Below, piece by piece: positions 18,319 through 27,741 of a stretch of DNA of 64,000 nucleotides (its first letter is position 1; every line of letters starts with the position of its first letter). Origin of the DNA: Bacteroidaceae bacterium (lineage in GTDB: Bacteria; Bacteroidota; Bacteroidia; Bacteroidales; Bacteroidaceae); the NCBI GenBank assembly GCA_030843315.1, contig JAUUPT010000001.1, forward strand, positions 77,826 through 141,825. The letters run 5' to 3'. The position numbers were made by a program, and so were the translations under genes. Below the pieces are notes generated by a model, which saw nothing but the letters and a program-made list of their open reading frames with translations, had not been told where the DNA came from and searched no databases.

Positions 18319-20376
18319 TTATTCTCTTGTATTGGGGAAAGCCGATACCCTGAGTCTTGCTGCTCCCATCGGTATCAGTGTGATTTCTTCTTTTTCGCCT
18401 TTCGGTGCGTCGGCTTCGGGGAGCTCGCTGCACAGGCCGTATGAGTCGATAGTCCATGAAGGTATCTTCCGTCCGACAGCCTTTACCTCGATCGGTGCGC
18501 TGGCTACGGTGAAGGGGAAGTTATCGGCGGGCCATGCCTTGTGCACCACCTGGAAGTTCTTCAACGGATCGTTCTTGTCCAGCACCAGGGCATAGTTCCA
18601 GGGCGACTTGGCATAGATTTCATACGTGGGCCACTGGCTTGCGTCGGCACCTTCCTGCCATTTGGAGTCGCCGATGGCGGTTTCCTTGCTGTCCTTCTGC
18701 ACGTAGTCTTCGTCTATCTTCAGCGATAGGGTCAGCGGACCGTAATCCACGCTTACGCTGTTCTTGTTCACCTGCCAGGTGCGCATAGACAACTGCATGG
18801 GCAGACGGATTTCTATCCGGTCGTTGTCCTTCCATTCGCGACGGATGCAGGCATACTTGCCGGCTTCGGGGTTGGAAGCTACTTCTTTTCCATTAATAAG
18901 GATGGTAGCGTTCTCCGTCCACGACGGTATTCTCAGGTAGAAGGGGAAGGCGGTGGGCTTCGGTGTATTCACGGTGAAGCGGATGCTTTCCTCGAAGGGG
19001 TAGTTCGTTTCTTCGTGCAGGGTGATTTCGTTGCCTGCGTTTCCTACTTTCACCGTTGCGTTGCAGGCGGCGTAGAGGGCGGCGGCTACTCCGTTGTCGG
19101 GGGTGGCAAGTATCAGATGCTCGGCATAGTAGGGCCAGCCCTGTGCATGGTTGTGCTGGCAGCAACGGCTGCTGAAGGGGTTCATTGCCAGGAAGGGGCC
19201 GCGGTTGTCGATGCCCGGATGATGGTTCTGTGCATCGCTGACGGTCTGGTTGGGCGAAGTGATGTAGCGCAGTGCTTTGAAGTCCGGCATCACGGCGGCG
19301 GGATAAGTATTGAATGCTACGTCCTCGCAGTTCTCTGCCCATGAGGGGTCGCCGGTCATGCAGAGCAGCAGTTCGTCCGAAGCCATCTGCTCTACCATTC
19401 CGCAAGTCTCTACTCCCTGGCGCGGGTCGATGAATCCCATGCGGGCGTTCTCGTCGGCTCCGAACATACCGCCGGGAACTTGCCCGAAGGTGCGGCGAAT
19501 CAGGTGCTGTACATTATAGGTAGCGTTCAGCATAGCAGAGTCTCCGGTCAGCATGTAGTAGGTGGCGGGTTCGCGGAAGCATTGGGCTATGTTCACGTTG
19601 TGCCAGTTGGGTAGCCAGGAAGGGCGTGTCCAGTCCGCTGTGTTGCGGTGTATCTTCTTGGCAAGTTCCAGCAGGAAGTCGTCGCCGGTGCGGTTGTAGA
19701 GCCAGTACACGCTCAACAGGTTGTCGCCGCCGCGGCTGTTCTCCCAGTAGTCTTCCAGGAATTGTTCGTCGGGCACGGTCAACTGCCATTTAAAGTAGTT
19801 GGTCATCAGGTTGATGACGCGCGGGTCGTTGGAGTGCTCGTAATAAGATTGCAGGCACCACAGCATAATCATCTGCGCCCAGAGTTCGCGCTTTCCGTTC
19901 CGTTCGTTCACGGGGCCAAAGTATCCGTCGGGCTGCTGGCTGGCAAAGGCGCCTTCAATCCATACTTTGGCTTCGTCTATCATTTGGGGGTCGTTCAGTA
20001 TATAGGCAAGGTTGCCGTAGCCTTTCAGCCAGTAGGGCACTTCTTCCCAGCCGTGGTCGCCGCCGGTGGTGAGCCAGGCGTTGTTGTCTTTGGCAAGCCA
20101 GGCACTGATTTCGTTCAGGTGTCCGGTCAGTCCGTCTTTTTGCAGTTCGAGGTACTTCTTGAGCCATCCTTCGGGTTGGATGCTTCCTACCGGGAGCTTC
20201 AGGAAGTTCATAGGTTTCAGCGGTTGGCGGTTTCCTACATAACTGGTATTGGTTTGTGTGCAATCGGGGCGATTGACGATGGTTACTTCCGACGATAGTC
20301 GGTCGGTGGTACAGGAGGCTGCCAGTATTCCGGTGGTAAACAGGACGCCGGCCAGCCTTACTTTCAAGTTTTTCAT
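18319..20376 (-). CDS. GH127-type (DUF1680) beta-L-arabinofuranosidase-like lipoprotein
   Basis: The 685-residue protein carries a lipoprotein signal (GILAASC, Cys22) and the DUF1680 catalytic core. The cysteine/zinc site known from GH127 enzymes is visible: Glu323 and Cys325 in GVETCGM, and Cys405-Cys406 in SSRCCQHNHAQGW. In that family a zinc-bound cysteine is the nucleophile that attacks beta-L-arabinofuranosides; GH146 shares this fold and cannot be excluded. A furanosidase next to mannanases suggests a furanose side chain. It is the first gene of the GH127 > GH2 > GH76 operon, divergent from the GH43 gene with a 264-bp control region between. Confidence 0.87.
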   Translation of the reverse strand: MKNLKVRLAGVLFTTGILAASCTTDRLSSEVTIVNRPDCTQTNTSYVGNRQPLKPMNFLKLPVGSIQPEGWLKKYLELQKDGLTGHLNEISAWLAKDNNAWLTTGGDHGWEEVPYWLKGYGNLAYILNDPQMIDEAKVWIEGAFASQQPDGYFGPVNERNGKRELWAQMIMLWCLQSYYEHSNDPRVINLMTNYFKWQLTVPDEQFLEDYWENSRGGDNLLSVYWLYNRTGDDFLLELAKKIHRNTADWTRPSWLPNWHNVNIAQCFREPATYYMLTGDSAMLNATYNVQHLIRRTFGQVPGGMFGADENARMGFIDPRQGVETCGMVEQMASDELLLCMTGDPSWAENCEDVAFNTYPAAVMPDFKALRYITSPNQTVSDAQNHHPGIDNRGPFLAMNPFSSRCCQHNHAQGWPYYAEHLILATPDNGVAAALYAACNATVKVGNAGNEITLHEETNYPFEESIRFTVNTPKPTAFPFYLRIPSWTENATILINGKEVASNPEAGKYACIRREWKDNDRIEIRLPMQLSMRTWQVNKNSVSVDYGPLTLSLKIDEDYVQKDSKETAIGDSKWQEGADASQWPTYEIYAKSPWNYALVLDKNDPLKNFQVVHKAWPADNFPFTVASAPIEVKAVGRKIPSWTIDSYGLCSELPEADAPKGEKEEITLIPMGAARLRVSAFPNTRE

Positions 20377-20532
20377 CTGTTGAAGTGTTTTTACGATGGT
20401 TACTATTAGATAGTCCGCAATCTTTACTTATTGGGACACCACAAAGTTGGCGAATTTCAGAAAGATAAGCGTAACACATACCATTCAATAAATAGCAATT
20501 GCTAACCAATTGCCCCTTAATTCCCTGCTTCA

Positions 20533-20566
20533 AACAGCCTTGAACCTAAAAAAGAGCAGATTCTTT
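20533..20566. promoter_or_regulatory. Weak copy of the locus operator in the GH127/GH43 divergent region
   Basis: GAGCAGATTCTTT at 20554-20566 resembles the repeated operator core TGAACAGATTCTTT near SusC; 21 bp upstream, 20533-20545 shares only the ACAG..TT part. A TTTCTTTG element at 20611-20618 could be the GH43 -7 box, but no -33 box is at the right distance. Operator function is inferred. The remainder of the 264-bp intergenic region (20377-20640) shows no open frame I would support. Confidence 0.35.
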
Positions 20567-20640
20567 CGTTTCTTGAATCAATATTACTCTTATGTCTGAT
20601 AAAAAAGTTCTTTCTTTGTAGCATCTTAAAACATCGAACT

Positions 20641-21732
20641 ATGAGAACATGCATTCTATTGATCACATTATTCCTCTTCTTCTCTTGCGGAAACAAGGGC
20701 AGCAAGAACGCAGATGCGGAAGCGAAGCGAGACACTTATGTGAATCCTCTGTTTTCAGAAGGAACGGACCCCAGTGCTGTTTTCCATAACGGCACCTATT
20801 ATTATACGCATGGCACGGAAGTCATGATTATGCTTTGGGCCACGCCGGACATCACCGACATGGAGCATGCCGAATGCAAGGTGGTGTGGAAACCCGAAGA
20901 CCCTTCTATGGCATCCCATCTGTGGGCGCCCGAGATACACTATATAGATAATAAGTGGTATATATACTATGCTGCCGACGACGGCAACACGGACAATCAC
21001 CAACTGTATGTACTGGAAAATACCTCTCCCGACCCGATGAAGGGGGAGTTCAAGCTGAAAGGCAGCATCATGACCAACCCCGAATGGAACTGGGGCATAC
21101 AAGCCACCACCTTCGAGCACCGCGGAGAACGCTATTTGCTGTGGTCGGGCTGGCCCAAGCGCCGGAGCAATGCCGAAACCCAGTGCATCTACATTGCCCG
21201 GATGAAAGATCCCTGGACGCTGGACACCCCGCGCGTGATGATCTCGAAGCCGGAATACGAATGGGAACGCCAGTGGGTAAACCCCGACGGCACCCGCACC
21301 GCCTATCCCATCTATGTGAACGAAGGCCCGCAGTATTTCCACTCCAAAGACAATAAGAAAGTAATCGTATATTATGCAGCCAGCGGCTCATGGTCGCCCT
21401 ACTACTGCCTGGGAATGCTTACCGCCGATGCCGACAGCGATTTACTCGACCCCGCATCGTGGACCAAACATCCCACTCCGGTATTCGGGCAGTCGCCGGA
21501 GAAAGAAGTCTACGGCCCGGGCGGTGTTTCCTTCATTCCTTCACCCGACGGCACGGAGTGGTATATGCTCTATCATGCCCGACGGGTGACGAACGGCGAC
21601 ACCGGCAGTCCCGAAACCCGTTCGATACGATTGCAGAAGATAGGCTGGGATGCGGAAGGAATGCCGGACTTGGGAACGCCGGTTGCGCTGGACGTCCCCT
21701 TGCCCAAACCATCGGGAACGCCGGTGAAATAA
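20641..21732 (+). CDS. GH43 family lipoprotein, predicted furanosidase or xylosidase
   Basis: The 363-residue protein is a single five-bladed GH43 domain behind a lipoprotein signal (TLFLFFSC, Cys16). The catalytic base is Asp43 (GTDPSAVF) and the acid Glu228 (YVNEGPQYF). At the place where the third conserved acidic residue (pKa modulator) is normally found the sequence reads WNWGIQATTFEHRGE, so a Gln (154) stands there. Blade motifs WAPEIHYIDNKWYIYYAA and YLLWSGW are well kept. GH43 removes arabinofuranose, xylose or galactofuranose residues depending on subfamily. It heads a two-gene plus-strand unit with the GH2 gene that starts 99 bp after it. Confidence 0.88.
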   Translation: MRTCILLITLFLFFSCGNKGSKNADAEAKRDTYVNPLFSEGTDPSAVFHNGTYYYTHGTEVMIMLWATPDITDMEHAECKVVWKPEDPSMASHLWAPEIHYIDNKWYIYYAADDGNTDNHQLYVLENTSPDPMKGEFKLKGSIMTNPEWNWGIQATTFEHRGERYLLWSGWPKRRSNAETQCIYIARMKDPWTLDTPRVMISKPEYEWERQWVNPDGTRTAYPIYVNEGPQYFHSKDNKKVIVYYAASGSWSPYYCLGMLTADADSDLLDPASWTKHPTPVFGQSPEKEVYGPGGVSFIPSPDGTEWYMLYHARRVTNGDTGSPETRSIRLQKIGWDAEGMPDLGTPVALDVPLPKPSGTPVK

Positions 21733-21831
21733 GTAAGTTTATCAGGAAATGTCTTTAGACAGACAAGTGGAAATCCACCTGTCAGGGAGATTATATGCCT
21801 TTATCAAACAATTTAATATAAAGTTAATACA

Positions 21832-23646
21832 ATGAAGAAGAGTATTTTAGTTACAGTTTTAGCCGCCGCACTGGGCATCTCGGCACAGGCGCAGTGGCAT
21901 CCGGCGGGCGACAAAATCAAAACCGCGTGGGCGGAACAAGTGAACCCCGGGAATGTACTTCCCGAGTATCCGCGTCCCGTGATGGAGCGCGGCGAGTGGA
22001 AGAACCTGAATGGCTTGTGGAACTATGCCATCACCGAGCGAGGCGCAGCGCCCTCTGCCTACGAAGGTCAGATATTGGTTCCGTTTGCCGTAGAATCGAG
22101 CCTTTCGGGAGTAGGCAAGACGTGCGGGCCCAACAAGGAACTCTGGTACCAGCGCACCTTCTCCGTGCCCTCTGCCTGGCGCGGCAAGCGGGTGATGCTG
22201 AACTTCGGTGCAGTGGACTGGAAAGCAGATGTATGGGTGAACGACGTAAAGGTGGGCGAGCACACCGGCGGATATACCCCTTTCTCGCTCGACATCACAG
22301 CTGCCCTTGCCGCCAAAGGCGATAACCAACTGGTAGTAAAGGTATGGGACCCCACCGACCGCGGCCCTCAGCCGCGCGGCAAGCAGGTGAATCGTCCCGA
22401 AGGCATCTGGTACACCGCCGTGTCCGGCATCTGGCAAACCGTATGGATGGAGCCGGTAGCCGATAGCCATATCACCAGTCTCCGCACCACGCCGGACATC
22501 GACCACAACCGGCTGACGGTAGACGTCTCCACCAGCACCTGCTGCCCCCAGGGCGTAGTCGAAGTGAAAGTATTCGACGGCAAGCAGCTCGTGGCCACCG
22601 GCAAGGGACTGAACGGACAGACCATCGACATCCGTATGCCTGCCGATGCCAAGCTATGGAGTCCGGCTTCTCCCTTCCTCTACTCTATGGAAGTAGTGCT
22701 GAAGGAGAACGGCCGGGTGACCGACAAGATAGACAGCTATACTGCCATGCGCAAGTACTCCACCCGTCGCGACGCCGACGGCATCGTGCGTCTGCAACTG
22801 AACAACCAAGACATCTTCCAGTTCGGCCCTCTGGACCAGGGTTGGTGGCCCGACGGACTCTACACCGCTCCCACGGACGAGGCGCTGGCGTATGACGTAC
22901 AAAAGACCAAAGACTTCGGCTTCAATATGATTCGCAAGCACGTCAAGGTGGAACCGGCGCGCTGGTACACCCATTGCGACCAGATAGGCATGATTGTGTG
23001 GCAAGATATGCCGAGCGGCGACCGCGAACCGGAATGGCAGATGTACAACTACTTCACCGGCAGCGAACTGAACCGTTCGGAAGAGTCGGAATACCACTAC
23101 CGCAAGGAGTGGAAAGAGATTATGGACTGCCTGTACAACTACCCGTGCATCGGCGTGTGGATTCCCTTCAACGAACGTTGGGGACAGTTCAAGACCGAAG
23201 AAATTGTGGCATGGACCAAGAAGCACGACCCGAGCCGCCTGGTGAACCCTGCCAGCGGTGGCAATCACTTCCCTTGCGGCGACATACTGGACTTGCACCA
23301 CTATCCCAATCCGTCGCTCGACTTCTACGATGCAGGCCGTGCCACGGTGCTGGGCGAGTATGGCGGCATAGGCATGGCGCTCGAAGGCCACCTGTGGGAG
23401 CCTAACCATAACTGGGGATATGTGAAGTTCAACACTCCCGAAGAAGTGACCAAGGAGTATGTGGACTATGCCAACCAGCTCTACCGCCTTATTCCGCGCG
23501 GTTTCTCGGCTGCCGTCTACACCCAGACCACGGACGTGGAGATGGAAGTGAACGGACTGATGACCTACGACCGCAAGGTAATCAAGGTAAATGAAGAGAA
23601 GGTAAAAGCTATCAATACGCAGATTTGTAACTCGTTGAAGAAATAA
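21832..23646 (+). CDS. GH2 family glycoside hydrolase
   Basis: The 604-residue protein has a signal peptide (VLAAALGISAQA), a GH2 sugar-binding domain, an Ig-like domain and a TIM barrel. The predicted acid/base is Glu448 (GVWIPFNERWGQF) and the nucleophile Glu509 (TVLGEYGGIGMALEGH). It shares the LDQGWWPDGLYTAPTDEAL region with the minus-strand GH2 at 16.5 kb but has clearly diverged, with different acid/base and nucleophile contexts, so the two probably act on different linkages. A strong terminator follows at 23711. Sugar specificity is not deducible. Confidence 0.88.
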   Translation: MKKSILVTVLAAALGISAQAQWHPAGDKIKTAWAEQVNPGNVLPEYPRPVMERGEWKNLNGLWNYAITERGAAPSAYEGQILVPFAVESSLSGVGKTCGPNKELWYQRTFSVPSAWRGKRVMLNFGAVDWKADVWVNDVKVGEHTGGYTPFSLDITAALAAKGDNQLVVKVWDPTDRGPQPRGKQVNRPEGIWYTAVSGIWQTVWMEPVADSHITSLRTTPDIDHNRLTVDVSTSTCCPQGVVEVKVFDGKQLVATGKGLNGQTIDIRMPADAKLWSPASPFLYSMEVVLKENGRVTDKIDSYTAMRKYSTRRDADGIVRLQLNNQDIFQFGPLDQGWWPDGLYTAPTDEALAYDVQKTKDFGFNMIRKHVKVEPARWYTHCDQIGMIVWQDMPSGDREPEWQMYNYFTGSELNRSEESEYHYRKEWKEIMDCLYNYPCIGVWIPFNERWGQFKTEEIVAWTKKHDPSRLVNPASGGNHFPCGDILDLHHYPNPSLDFYDAGRATVLGEYGGIGMALEGHLWEPNHNWGYVKFNTPEEVTKEYVDYANQLYRLIPRGFSAAVYTQTTDVEMEVNGLMTYDRKVIKVNEEKVKAINTQICNSLKK

Positions 23647-23710
23647 TAGGTATCGGTAAAAGGTAAGTTTTCAGATGAACCGTTGTTGCAGGATAACGAT
23701 GTAAGTAAGG

Positions 23711-23744
23711 GAGATGTGTCGCGCAAGCGGCACATCTTTTTTTT
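23711..23744 (+). terminator. Rho-independent terminator of the GH43-GH2 unit
   Basis: The stem GATGTGTCGC/GCGGCACATC closes a GCAA tetraloop and is followed by eight T. It lies 65 bp past the GH2 stop codon. Confidence 0.88.
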
Positions 23745-23775
23745 ATCTCACGTCTATCCGTGTGGTGCCAACAGG

Positions 23776-23929
23776 CGGCACTCTCAGTTTCAACGTTTGG
23801 AACCGACAGTTTCGACGGTTGGCACTCTCAGTTTCATTATAGCAAACTCCTGGTTTCATTAAATGAAACTCCCAGTTCCAACGTATGAAACTGGGAGTGC
23901 CAATATAGGGAACCGATTGAAACTCGGTT
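23776..23929. repeat. Seven degenerate 22-bp tandem repeats between convergent genes
   Basis: Units start at 23776, 23798, 23820, 23842, 23864, 23886 and 23908, all exactly 22 bp apart. The best unit is TGGCACTCTCAGTTTCA plus five variable bases, and each unit is itself partly palindromic (AACT..AGTT). Degeneracy grows toward the end; a partial unit may precede at 23754. There is no open frame. The array fills most of the gap between the GH2 terminator and the GH38 stop codon. Confidence 0.7.
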
Positions 23930-23943
23930 TTATGAGCAAGTGA

Positions 23944-26900
23944 TTAGTATATTTCCAGCTCGTAGATGCGGGTGTCCCTGCCGCCAACACTCTGTGTGGG
24001 GCGGGTTACCAGCAGGCGCAGGTAGCGCACGGGGGCTTCGGTATTCAGCGGGCGGGCGATGATGTTGGCATGATTGCCGTCTATCAGGTCGAGGGTGGTC
24101 CACTCATCGTTGGCGTCGGCCTTGCCTTGCAGGAAGCAGGCGTTGGTGATGTACGAGTGGTCTTCCTGTCCGGCATTCACCATCTTCCAGCCTTTGAGGG
24201 CTCGCGCTTCTCCCAGGTCAAAGTCCACGTAGTTGGGAGTTTGCGAAACGTCACACCATTTGGTGTCCGTGTCGCCGTCTATCATGAATTCGGGTTTTTC
24301 CTCGGCGTTGGTGAAGCCGGAGTAGCCTGTGATGCGGGCACCCTTCAGCAGATTCTCTCCTGTGATGGTCTGGCTGCCGGCAGCGGAAGCGGCGTTGCCA
24401 CGGTTGGCAGTGCGGAACAGTGTAGAGGCGGGTGTAGCGGCAGGCTCGGCTTCCTGCGTCAGCGTGGCGGCAAACAATACCACTTTTTCGTTGCGTGGCA
24501 GGATGACGGTGGTAGCTCCCTTGGGAATGTCCATGCCGAACTTGAACATATAGGTGAATTCATACGCATGGTCACCATCCGGTGCGTGGCGGTGGGTACC
24601 TACGTATGCTATTTCGGCTTCTTTCAGATAACCTTCCGTATGTCCTTTATGTCCCCATTGGCCGATGAAGCCGGTGTAGGACGGCACGACGAACGTAGCC
24701 GTCTGCTTGCCTGCGCGGAATTCGGCGGTGTTGTCGCCTTCGGTGGAGGCGGTGAGGAAGTAGAGGCGGTTGTATCCGGCGGGCAGTTGCAGGGTGTCTC
24801 CCTTGCAGGTCATTCCGTTGGCTATCTCTTTCTCGCCCAGGCGGAAGACTACGCGGTCGGTGGTCAGCTCGGAGGGCAGCAGCTCGGCGGCAAAGGAATA
24901 GCCCGATTCAAAGTCGCCCTCGCCGCGGAACGCGTTGTATGAGGCGCACTTGCGGTCGAAGCGAAGGGGCAGCACGGTTTGCTTCAGCTCGTCGGCAGCA
25001 TAGCCGGACGGCGCGAGGCGTACCTTGAAGGTCTTTACGGAGTAGGGGGCGATGCTTACTTGCAGCTGGTTGCCGTTGAAGCGGGCGTTGCCGATGGTCT
25101 TTTCCGTACCGTTTGCTTCGGTGGCGGCAAGGATGTTTCCGGCAAAGGTGAGGGTGGCGGTTTGTGCCTTCTCGCCTTCGGTTTCGTAGACGCGTACTAC
25201 GTATTCGTCCGATTCTTCCGCTTTCTTCAGTGCTTTAATCAGCACGTTGCGGTTGCTCGATGAGGCGAATGAGAAGCTGCGTCCGGCTGTGCCGCGGTGC
25301 TTGGCGGTGCGAAAGGCTTTCAGACGCTGGTTCAGCATCTCGGCTTTCTCCACGGTGGCGGGCTTGTTCAGCGCTCCCCGGTGGGGCACCAGGCTGTAGG
25401 TGAAGGTGTGGAAACCGAAGTCCTGACGGTTCTGGTACGTATAGTTGTTGCGCGTGGCGGGCGTGTGGAGCAGGGTGAGGCGCAGGGTGTTGTCATTGGG
25501 CTTGTCCCAGCCGTACTTGCTGTCGTTCATCACGGATACGCCGTAGCTGCCGTCGCGGTCGGTGAGGTCGGCCCACTGTTGTGCATATACTTCGTAGGCG
25601 GTCAGGGTGTTGTTGGGGCGTTGCACGCTGCCTATGCCCAGGTCGTAAGTGGCGTTCTCGTTGGCAATGCTTAGCGGGAACTCGGCTTTCAGCAGGGTGT
25701 TGGTCGATTGCCAGTCCACTTCGTTGTAGAAGTCGATGCGCTCTGCACGGCTGCCTTCGTAGAGGCGGATGTATTGGCGGAAGACGGATTCACCGTAACG
25801 CTTCTCTACGCAAAGCGTCTTGCGCAGGTCGCCGTTCTCTACCAGCGTCACTTTCACGTCGTCGGTGATGGACACCGGTTCGCGGTCGGTGGTCTCTTTC
25901 ATTATCTCCCACGCGGGCCAGTTATAGGATTCGTTCTTGGTGAAGAGAGCCAGGCGGATGGCTTTGCCTGCTTTCACCAGTTCCTTGCCTGCCTGCTTGT
26001 CCGTCAGGGAAGTGATGTCGCCGTTCCCGTCCAGGGTCAGCTTGTAGAGGGAGTTCTCCAGGGTGCGGGCGCTGACGGGTGTCTGCTCTGCGGCGCTCCC
26101 GGAAGTGCGGATATCATAAACGGAATATCCCGTTGCCGGAACGGTGGCGTCTATCAGTATCCGGGCTTTTCCGTCCCGGTAGCCTGCGATTTGTGCGGCT
26201 GCCTTCTTGCCGTCGGCATCGTAGGCGGTGACGCTTTTCGGAGCTTTCGGCAGGTCTATTTCTACTTCGGCAATGTCCGATACGGGGAATCCCAGTGCAT
26301 TATACAGTATGACGGGGATGCCGCTTACGCGTGTGTCCAGTGCCCGAGCCACTCCGTCCACCGAGGCGGTGAGTACGCCGGAGAACTGCTTCAGGGAAAT
26401 CAGTTCGTCGTTCCAGGAGAACTCGTAGGCGCGCGGAATGCTGGTACCCGTCAGGTCGTCGTGGAACTGATGGAAGATGAAGCGCTTCCAGGCTTCGTTG
26501 AGCGTATGGGCGGGGTAGGCGGCGCGGTTCATCCATTCGGCGGCTACGGCAGCCCGTTCGGCGGCATCGCCCAGGTTTTCGTTCTGGCGGTTGTAGAGCT
26601 TCATGGCGGCTTCAGAGGTGTAGCAGCCTGTTCCGTGAACATCCATCAGCAACTCGCCGTCGAAGACGGGCAGTTCGGGATGGCTGTTATAAGGAAGGTA
26701 GTCTTTGAACAGTTGGTCGCTGGTGGCGCTGATAATCTCTACCGGGCCATTGCCTTTCAAGCCTTTCTCTACCGAGCGTACGGAGCCGATGGTGGGTGAG
26801 CCGCCTATGTCTCCCGTACCATAATAGCGGTAAACGGTGTTGAGCGGCGTGCGTCCCGCAAGGTTTTCCAGTTCTTTGCTTTCCGACAGGTCTATGTCAT

Positions 26901-27555
26901 TCCATCGCTTGCCATAGTCGTAGCCGTGTGCCAGCATGATGGTAGAACCGTCGACTCCTTTCCACAGGCCGATGGTGAAGGGGTGCTTGCTTTTGCCGTA
27001 GAACGGGTTGATGCGCCAGTCCAGCTTCTGCGAGGAGAACCCTATCAGTCCGCAATGGGCGGCAATCGTGGGGAGCGTCCAGCCGAATCCGAAGCAGTCC
27101 GGCAGGAAGATGTCCGTGCTTTCCACGCCGAATTCCTTGCGGTAATATTGCTGTCCCAGCATGATGTTGCGAATGAACGATTCGGTGGAAGGCACCAGTG
27201 CATCGGTGGCATCCCAGCTACTGCCGGAGATGTGCCAGCGGCCTTTCTTGATGAATTCTTTCATTTCCTCGTACTGGTCGGGATAATACTCCTTCATCCA
27301 AGCGTATTTTACTCCGCCCTCAAAGTTGAATACATAGTTGGGGTACTTCTTCAGCAAGAAAAGGTTCTGACTGATGGTGTTCCATACGTACTCCTTGATG
27401 GTGGTTTGAATGTCCCAGTTCCACTGGGTGTCGAGATGTGCATCTGCCACCATATAGGCTTTCGCCTTCGGTTTATCCGGTGCGGTGTCCTGGGCGTACG
27501 AAGCTCCCCCGGACAGCATGGCGGCAGATAACAACATTGCAATGTGTAATTTCAT
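23944..27555 (-). CDS. GH38 alpha-mannosidase with C-terminal F5/8-type carbohydrate-binding domain
   Basis: The 1203-residue secreted enzyme has a signal peptide, then the GH38 catalytic domain with metal ligands His40 and Asp42 (ADAHLDTQWNWD) and the probable nucleophile Asp153 (FLPDCFGFGWTLP). The middle-domain, all-beta mannosidase regions follow, and the last 140 residues look like an F5/8 type C (discoidin/CBM32-like) domain (DTKWCDVSQTPNYVDFDLGEARALKGWKM is its core region). GH38 retains configuration and removes alpha-linked mannose. At 1203 residues it is long because of the added binding domain. The gene is monocistronic, divergent from SusC, and shares the operator region at 27.6-27.75 kb. 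Confidence 0.9.
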   Translation of the reverse strand: MKLHIAMLLSAAMLSGGASYAQDTAPDKPKAKAYMVADAHLDTQWNWDIQTTIKEYVWNTISQNLFLLKKYPNYVFNFEGGVKYAWMKEYYPDQYEEMKEFIKKGRWHISGSSWDATDALVPSTESFIRNIMLGQQYYRKEFGVESTDIFLPDCFGFGWTLPTIAAHCGLIGFSSQKLDWRINPFYGKSKHPFTIGLWKGVDGSTIMLAHGYDYGKRWNDIDLSESKELENLAGRTPLNTVYRYYGTGDIGGSPTIGSVRSVEKGLKGNGPVEIISATSDQLFKDYLPYNSHPELPVFDGELLMDVHGTGCYTSEAAMKLYNRQNENLGDAAERAAVAAEWMNRAAYPAHTLNEAWKRFIFHQFHDDLTGTSIPRAYEFSWNDELISLKQFSGVLTASVDGVARALDTRVSGIPVILYNALGFPVSDIAEVEIDLPKAPKSVTAYDADGKKAAAQIAGYRDGKARILIDATVPATGYSVYDIRTSGSAAEQTPVSARTLENSLYKLTLDGNGDITSLTDKQAGKELVKAGKAIRLALFTKNESYNWPAWEIMKETTDREPVSITDDVKVTLVENGDLRKTLCVEKRYGESVFRQYIRLYEGSRAERIDFYNEVDWQSTNTLLKAEFPLSIANENATYDLGIGSVQRPNNTLTAYEVYAQQWADLTDRDGSYGVSVMNDSKYGWDKPNDNTLRLTLLHTPATRNNYTYQNRQDFGFHTFTYSLVPHRGALNKPATVEKAEMLNQRLKAFRTAKHRGTAGRSFSFASSSNRNVLIKALKKAEESDEYVVRVYETEGEKAQTATLTFAGNILAATEANGTEKTIGNARFNGNQLQVSIAPYSVKTFKVRLAPSGYAADELKQTVLPLRFDRKCASYNAFRGEGDFESGYSFAAELLPSELTTDRVVFRLGEKEIANGMTCKGDTLQLPAGYNRLYFLTASTEGDNTAEFRAGKQTATFVVPSYTGFIGQWGHKGHTEGYLKEAEIAYVGTHRHAPDGDHAYEFTYMFKFGMDIPKGATTVILPRNEKVVLFAATLTQEAEPAATPASTLFRTANRGNAASAAGSQTITGENLLKGARITGYSGFTNAEEKPEFMIDGDTDTKWCDVSQTPNYVDFDLGEARALKGWKMVNAGQEDHSYITNACFLQGKADANDEWTTLDLIDGNHANIIARPLNTEAPVRYLRLLVTRPTQSVGGRDTRIYELEIY

Positions 27556-27596
27556 GTGCAGCTGTTTTGTTTGTTAATAAATTAGATTGTATGTTA

Positions 27597-27630
27597 CAAA
27601 GGTCACCAATTCATGGGTAAGTGTATGAAA
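27597..27630 (-). promoter_or_regulatory. Possible promoter of the GH38 gene
   Basis: On the minus strand TTTC (27627-27630) is followed after 22 bp by GACCTTTG (27597-27604), a loose match to TTTG-N19-21-TAnnTTTG. The TTTC overlaps the end of the operator arm, mirroring the SusC side. Confidence 0.4.
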
Positions 27631-27741
27631 GAATCTGTTCAATAAACAAAAGAATCTGTTCAGATATGCCCGTGGGTTATCTGTGGCAGCCTTTTAATAA
27701 ATGAAAAGATTAGTTTCTTTTGTTTATTGAACAGATTCTTT
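27628..27741. promoter_or_regulatory. Divergent operator: 27-bp inverted repeat with 21-bp-spaced half-sites
   Basis: The arms 27628-27654 and 27715-27741 are perfect reverse complements. Within the left arm and just past it, GAATCTGTTCA occurs twice, at 27631 and 27652, exactly 21 bp apart; the right arm holds the reverse copy TGAACAGATTC at 27728-27738. Each outer half-site abuts a putative -33 box, of GH38 on the left and SusC on the right. This is the layout expected of an AraC-type activator such as the HTCS at 11.3 kb. The other 355 bp of the gap (27556-27910) contain the two promoters and leaders only. Confidence 0.65.

Noticed and set aside
23776..23929. CRISPR array
   Set aside because: The 22-bp units are directly adjacent and have no spacers of regular length, and no cas gene is present.
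25708..26799. Long open frame on the plus strand opposite GH38
   Set aside because: The translation is low in conserved motifs and lies fully within the GH38 catalytic gene; it is a by-product of its codon usage.
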